Part shown: positions 59,094 through 64,000 of the stretch, piece by piece | Layout: each line of letters opens with the position of its first letter | Position numbering within the stretch: position 1 is the stretch's first letter | From: Symbiodinium kawagutii | Lineage: Eukaryota > Sar > Dinophyceae > Suessiales > Symbiodiniaceae | Direction of reading: 5' to 3' | Length of the DNA stretch: 64,000 bases | NCBI GenBank assembly: GCA_009767595.1 | Contig: VSDK01001190.1 | Location: 88,904-152,903, forward strand | The notes under the pieces: model-generated | Database searches by the model: none | What the model was told of the DNA's origin: nothing | The model's input: only the letters and a program-made list of their open reading frames with translations | Program-made: the position numbers and the translations under genes

Positions 59094-62000
59094 CGCTGGA
59101 GACTGCCATGCATTGTGGTGCTCCACCACGACCCCAAGGCTTTGACGCATGTGAGTGCTCAAATCAGCACTACCCGGATACACCGCCCATTTTGATCAAG
59201 ATTTTTGGATGGACCATCCGCCATATACATCGCACACTTCCAAAAGTACATGACCCTCGATGGTGTCTGGTGGTTTTCCTGCTTGACAATTTTTGTTCCC
59301 ATTGATGTCGACCAAAAAAACATCAAATAGAGTACCTAAAACATGAAGAAATTTGAATCACTATCCGCTGTGTTTCAACCCCGAATCTCTGACCAATTGT
59401 TCATTACTGGCTGTTTTGTCATCCTGTGGATCAACCATTGCTATACGCAACTTGTGGAGCAACTTGTGGATCACGTATCTAAAAGGGACACCATACAGCA
59501 CCCCTGAGCAAGCCTTTAGGAGCAGAGATTCCACACGAAGTCTTCATGCTGCGATCCAAAGTGCCGGCGTCGTCGCTGCAGTGGTTGCTTGGTGTGACCC
59601 ACGACTTGTGGTTGAGAAGCTGATCAATGGCAGGTGATAATAACCCACGATACGAGTTGACTGGATTTATCGATTGCAGTAGGGTTCATTGAAAAATGAT
59701 GTATGCATAAACTATTTGGGTAAAAAAAATCATTAGTGAATTGGTTCATGTTGTTGGTTCCAGCGGTGTATCCACAAGCATCTAGGTCAAACCTCCAAAG
59801 AGATCAAATGTTGGCCAACCAACGGACGACACAGACCGAAACGCCTGGTGCTCACAGCAACAGACACATGGTTTGACCACCAAATACGGCTGTGTGCCCA
59901 AGCCTTCCTGGCAGTGAACATCCCAACCACCAAACGGTTCAAACACAGTCCGGCTGGGACATGCACAAGCCTTTTGGATGATACTTTCGTGGCTGGACCC
60001 GTCACCGTAAAATTGTTTGTCCATCAATGGTGTGCTGTGAAACCATACCAAAAATCATCGTTTTATTCATGACGACGGTTAAACACTGTTGAAATTGTGC
60101 AGTGCATAAGACTTGATCTGGACCGAAGCAGCATTGGAAGAGCTCAAGTGCTGTGGTCGATACTTTGCTTAGGCTCCGACCCCACAACGAGACAAACCCA
60201 TTCCGAGGTTGTAGAAGCACATCATTTGCAAAAATGGACGCGGCTTTGGTATACGTTGTGACATCCCAATGATTCCTAGAAAACTCTGATTGTGTATCTT
60301 TGCTACGGTTGTTCGCACTGGTTTTGCAATGGTTTGGTATCAGGACTCAACACCCTGCACTCCTATTAGAAACTGCCGACATACTAGCTGGTCTTTTGTA
60401 GGGTTACAACAAACCATGATTGCAATAGCCAGAAATCAACCAGTGGAAACGATCGATGGTGAAACTCCGTAGGTTTTGGAAACTCAATCCGAGAACACTA
60501 TCAATTATGAAGTCTCCATTGCCGAGAGGAAACTGGTCGCCAGCACCAGGTTGGATACGCGTGCATCTTTAGCAACCATCGCCTTGTAGGCCCTGTGCTG
60601 AGAGAGCTTGTCACGTTGCTTGTTGAGCAAGGAATATTCACCAGGAAAGCAAAGGTAACCATTTTTTGACTAGTTTTTAATTATAGTATCTGTTGATATA
60701 GACAAAGCTTCCAGCTTTGGTATACGGCGGTAAAACCAACTAATGGCATCAAGAGTGTATGTATGACCAACTCTGAACTAGTATACCGTGATATGCCGTG
60801 TCAGGTTGTCTCGAGGAAGTAAACTTAAGTAAACAGCTTTCTCAGACGGTTTCTGAACTTCTCAAATGCTCAACAAGTTTAGCTGAAGCATTCCTCTTGT
60901 TTACAGCTCCTGGAATCCAGCATTTCGGGCTCTTGGGAAGTGGACTTGAAATCCATGTTCATGAAATTGATTGTGTTTTAATTAGATTGTATGGAAGTTC
61001 TGTGCTACATATGCATTTATGATGTAAACATGCACTCATCAACACCTCTGTCTGCATGTATGTACAATATATACAAATATACATCCGCAAGTATAAATAC
61101 ACACATTTGTAAACTTATGTGGCAACAGTTTCCTTCGGTTCTGGTTTTGGGGCAAGACATACATCAATATGAGAATCATCAAACCACAAGAGATCCTTAA
61201 GTTTCTGGGTTGCCTGACAAGATCAGTAGGGTCCAGCTGGGCTGCGCATATGCAATCAAGTACGGGTCGCGGTAGAAATCAACCAGTTGAACCCTCCCAG
61301 GACACTAAAAATCATAACTGCAGAAGCAAATGGAGACATTGAAGGGAATGGTACTACTTTTAGACACCATCTTTCATATCTTTGGTAAGTTTCTATCCAG
61401 AATGGGGCTGGCTGGAAACAACCAAGCGATGTCTCTGAATGTCTTCTCCTTTCAGAGCATGCAGGTGGTTCACAATTTGGCTTCGATCCGGGAAACCCAC
61501 CTGCGAAGACGCTTGCAGCAGTGGGTGGGCTGTTCTTGTAGATAACATGCATGACTTGATTGCACTTGTGTTGCTAAAGGTTTACTTTGGTTCATTTTGC
61601 AATCTGGTGAACTCGGGGATTTGAATGTACAAATCTGATTTGGGGGCACCTCGTGCTGAAGACCTCTTTCAGACTTAAGTTTGCTAAGTTTGCTCGAAGT
61701 CAGAATGGAAGCAAGGCATTTCCGATGCGAGGCTTGACATGGGTACCTTGGTGTTTTTTGGGATATTACTAAGGTGAAAAAAACTGGTGAATGGTGAGAT
61801 ATCACTAAGAGGGTTGGGTCTCTTGCCGGGGAGTGGATATGACCAACGCATCTTGTCATGGAACAGGAATGCAGCATCCCTCAGACGGGCGGATTCAAGG
61901 CACACTGAAGCTCTATGGGTGCTATAAAATTCATACGGAATCTCCACTGAAGCTGTGTAGAGATTCCTTGTTTCACTGTATACCAGCCACCTGACTCACT

Positions 62001-63217
62001 TGACCCAGCCGGAGGGCACCCCCAGCTGAGGACAGTGCATGCCTTGTTCGGCTATATCGTTCTGGGTCTGATGCTCTTGCAGGCTTGACATGGCACTGCC
62101 CATGGCACTGCCCACCATTGGTTGAAGCTTCGAAGAATACCAATGGCACGGCATATTTGTTTTTTACTTGTGCATATCTAGATATGTATTTGATATGTAT
62201 CTACATTCGCTACGCAATTACTTGCAACTCTATATCAACATGCATCGGCCTATACTGCTCTTCAACGACATAAGTATTTCAAAGAACATTTCGAGACGTC
62301 ATGACTGGGATCTGTCGCACGCAAACGAGTCATCCCATCGATCAGAAGCAAGTCTGTTCACCCTGGGACTCAGTTCACATTTTGGGGAAATTTGGTTATC
62401 CCATATATCCCAACAGGATTACAACCTGCGATGAGACTTCAAGTAGGGACAGAAATGCCTGGAGGGTTCGACATTTGTACCTCCAAGAGTCCCAATGTAC
62501 AAGACCTGTGGACCATTGCTGAGGCAAAACGAGGTCAGATCAAAATGCAAGGACTTGAAAGGATGCTGACAAGTTTGCACATTTCTCAGCATCTTCCATT
62601 TTCCAAATTTGCCTCTTGGCTCCCCAGGTCATCTCTGGTGTATGTTCTTTTGTCTACTTATGTATGCCACCAGAACCGACTAGACATATTGGCACATATA
62701 CCAAGAAAAAATTCATGCAGCGTTCACCATTAAAAGGGATGCTATGACATTGGATTCCCAAAATCTGGACGAGAAAAGATGTGACTGGTCCCGGAAGCAT
62801 TGGAGCCTACCTACAAGAGGCACGAGCCTAGGCCTCTCATAGGTTGGGTACCTCCTTGGGATCCCATGGCCAGTTGGAACACTTCCGGCAACAGTGCAGG
62901 GGGTGCAAGGCTGGAACAAGTACCTGGGACTACAGGTGCCGCATGGGATCGGAAGGATCCAAGAATCGGCCTCAGAGGGACGAAACGGTTGCAGCCGTAT
63001 AACTTATCATGTCTTGTGTTTGTTTTGGGTATCATGAATCATGACGCCGGAATACGAAACTCAAGCAACCAAATGTGTTTTTCGTGTCCAGGCTCAATTC
63101 AAAGGTCGAAAAAGTCCACAATTGAACAAAGCCACAGCTTCGACAACCTGCTTCGCTATTATTGTGATGATTGCCGAGGCGTTTCTCGCTGTTTGGTGGC
63201 AACTTTTGATCTCATAA
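59094..63217 (+). CDS. Multi-exon gene ending in a membrane helix, unidentified
   Basis: Exons 59094-59150 (donor CAT|GTGAGT), 59513-59593, 59764-60006, 60103-60207, 60344-60397 and 60544-60654 (donor AAG|GTAACC) are each a multiple of three and in phase 0. Then 60816 onward and about 61401-61464; then 62417-62627, 62843-62987 and 63092-63217, which chain in phase and end in TAA. Pieces: CIVVLHHDPKALTH; GAEIPHEVFMLRSKVPASSL; TDTWFDHQIRLCAQAFLAVN; RSSIGRAQVLWSILCLGSDP; GYACIFSNHRLVGPVLRELV; SKQLSQTVSELLKCSTSLAE; TEMPGGFDICTSKSPNVQDL; EHFRQQCRGCKAGTSTWDYR; C-terminal helix TTCFAIIVMIAEAFLAVWWQ. A tail-anchored or single-pass membrane protein is inferred. No family was recognised. The middle join (60654 to 62417) is incomplete, and two genes remain possible. 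Confidence 0.45.
61684..61947 (-). other. Antisense open frame within the 59-63 kb gene
   Basis: Eighty-seven codons from ATG, reading SARLRDAAFLFHDKMRWSYP and PFTSFFHLSNIPKNTKVPMS. An overlapping minus frame (61470-61877) is also open. A + strand frame of 45 codons across 61788-61925 (SWNRNAASLRRADSRHTEAL) competes. Mobile-element debris is possible; no motif is decisive. Confidence 0.22.
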
Positions 63218-63666
63218 CCTGGCTGTTTCCCTGTGCTACCCCATTGATGATTACCACAGTGGGGAATGCCCAGCACAAGAAGCCACGACAGAGATCTGGG
63301 GGGTTCCATGGCTTGAGGAATTGTTAAAAGTTGTCGATTGAAGTGAAGGACATGCTGAAGCGCATCCTTAGCCTTGGGTTGCCCAACCCAGCAGCTCATG
63401 ATGGTATTTTTGAAGAAGGGCAACCTGACCATGTGTGGGAACCACCATTTCAGGACACCCATGTTTAAACGTTTTGCTCATTGATTGGTCTGCCTCATGA
63501 CCAGGGCTACGAATACCAGTACCAGTAGTACCCGGGCAAGCCGGGGGCGGAAGTTTCCCAAGGTCAACCACTATAAGATCAAAGAAAACGGTGGCCTATA
63601 ATTCAGAGGCAAAAGTGCCTATAGTTTGTTGGAATGGTTCTTTCAAAAAATTGCGCTTCCTGTTGC

Positions 63667-64000
63667 GCGACAAAGCCACCACACAAAACCACCAGCACAA
63701 AACCAGCAAAACAAGACCACCACACAAAGCCACCAACACAAAACCACCAACGCAAAACCACCAACGCAAAACCACCAGCGCAAAACCACCAACACAAAAC
63801 CACCAACACAAAACCACCAACACAAAACCACCAACAAAGCCACCACACAAAACCAGCAAAACAAGACCACCACACAAAGCCACCAACACAAAACCACCAA
63901 CGCAAAACCACCAACACAAAACCACCAACGCAAAACCACCAACACAAAACCACCAACGCAAAACCACCAACACAAAACCACCAAAACAAAACCACCAACA
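63667..64000. repeat. 14-bp satellite (CACCAACACAAAAC) with 150-bp higher-order period
   Basis: At least 22 units with CAACAC, CAACGC and CAGCAC variants run to the window end. A marker variant (AACCAGCAAAACAAGACC) appears at 63701 and again at 63851, so groups of units were duplicated together. The Trp/Val/Gly-rich minus-strand frames are artefacts. Confidence 0.95.

Noticed and set aside
61385..61400. A 16-nt intron between GTAAGT and ATCCAG
   Set aside because: It is far too short for splicing; the two motifs must belong to different introns or be fortuitous.
63596..63998. Long minus-strand Trp/Val/Gly/Cys-rich frames
   Set aside because: They are translations of a 14-bp satellite in all three registers.

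Overview
The window looks like nuclear DNA of a dinoflagellate, probably of the Symbiodinium type. This is inferred from architecture; no marker gene identifies the lineage. Short exon-like islands of 30-250 bp, richer in G+C, sit in long introns and spacers made of degenerate short words (GGTTGATGATGG and its complement CCATCATCAACC). Splice sites are mostly GT..AG, with at least one apparent GA donor. Almost every coding signal is on the + strand, as in the unidirectional gene arrays known from dinoflagellates. No bacterial features (operons, Shine-Dalgarno sites, CRISPR) are present.

The gene models were built by hand. Splice sites were read beside each island, and only exons whose reading phases fit one another were joined. 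Many islands are open in a second frame, so exon positions are more secure than individual protein readings.

Layout. 0.3-7.4 kb: exon islands of one or two unidentified genes. 8.4-21.5 kb: a chain of 19 phase-compatible exons for a protein with Lys/Ala/Glu/Pro repeats and acidic segments; candidate continuations lie at 23.1 and 24.1 kb. 24.8-28.5 kb: another exon series, with a broken intronless reading frame (26.0-26.85 kb), possibly an old viral or retroposed insertion, inside one intron. 31.15-31.56 kb: one exon ending in a stop and one with a strong donor. 32.26-33.54 kb: the clearest gene, an intronless 425-aa type II membrane protein with a glycosyltransferase-like region and a C-terminal PAN/Apple-like domain. 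34.87-39.85 kb: a 13-exon model that closes on a stop after exactly 393 codons. 40.73-46.59 kb: an EF-hand protein with one calcium loop split by an intron. 47.4-50.7 kb: small islands, including a signal-peptide-like start. 51.28-52.05 kb: an assembly gap between triplet repeats. 53.6-54.3 kb: a large minisatellite. 55.0-57.2 kb: a diverged dispersed repeat family. 59.1-63.2 kb: a gene whose exons are mostly phase 0 and which ends in a membrane helix. 63.67 kb to the end: a 14-bp satellite with a 150-bp higher-order period.

The genes show no common pathway; the window reads as neighbouring independent genes. The most interesting items are the intron-split EF-hand, the broken capsid-like frame, a near-perfect foldback element with an apparent empty site elsewhere in the window, nested inverted repeats at 44.2-44.4 kb, and the phase-consistent unidentified proteins.
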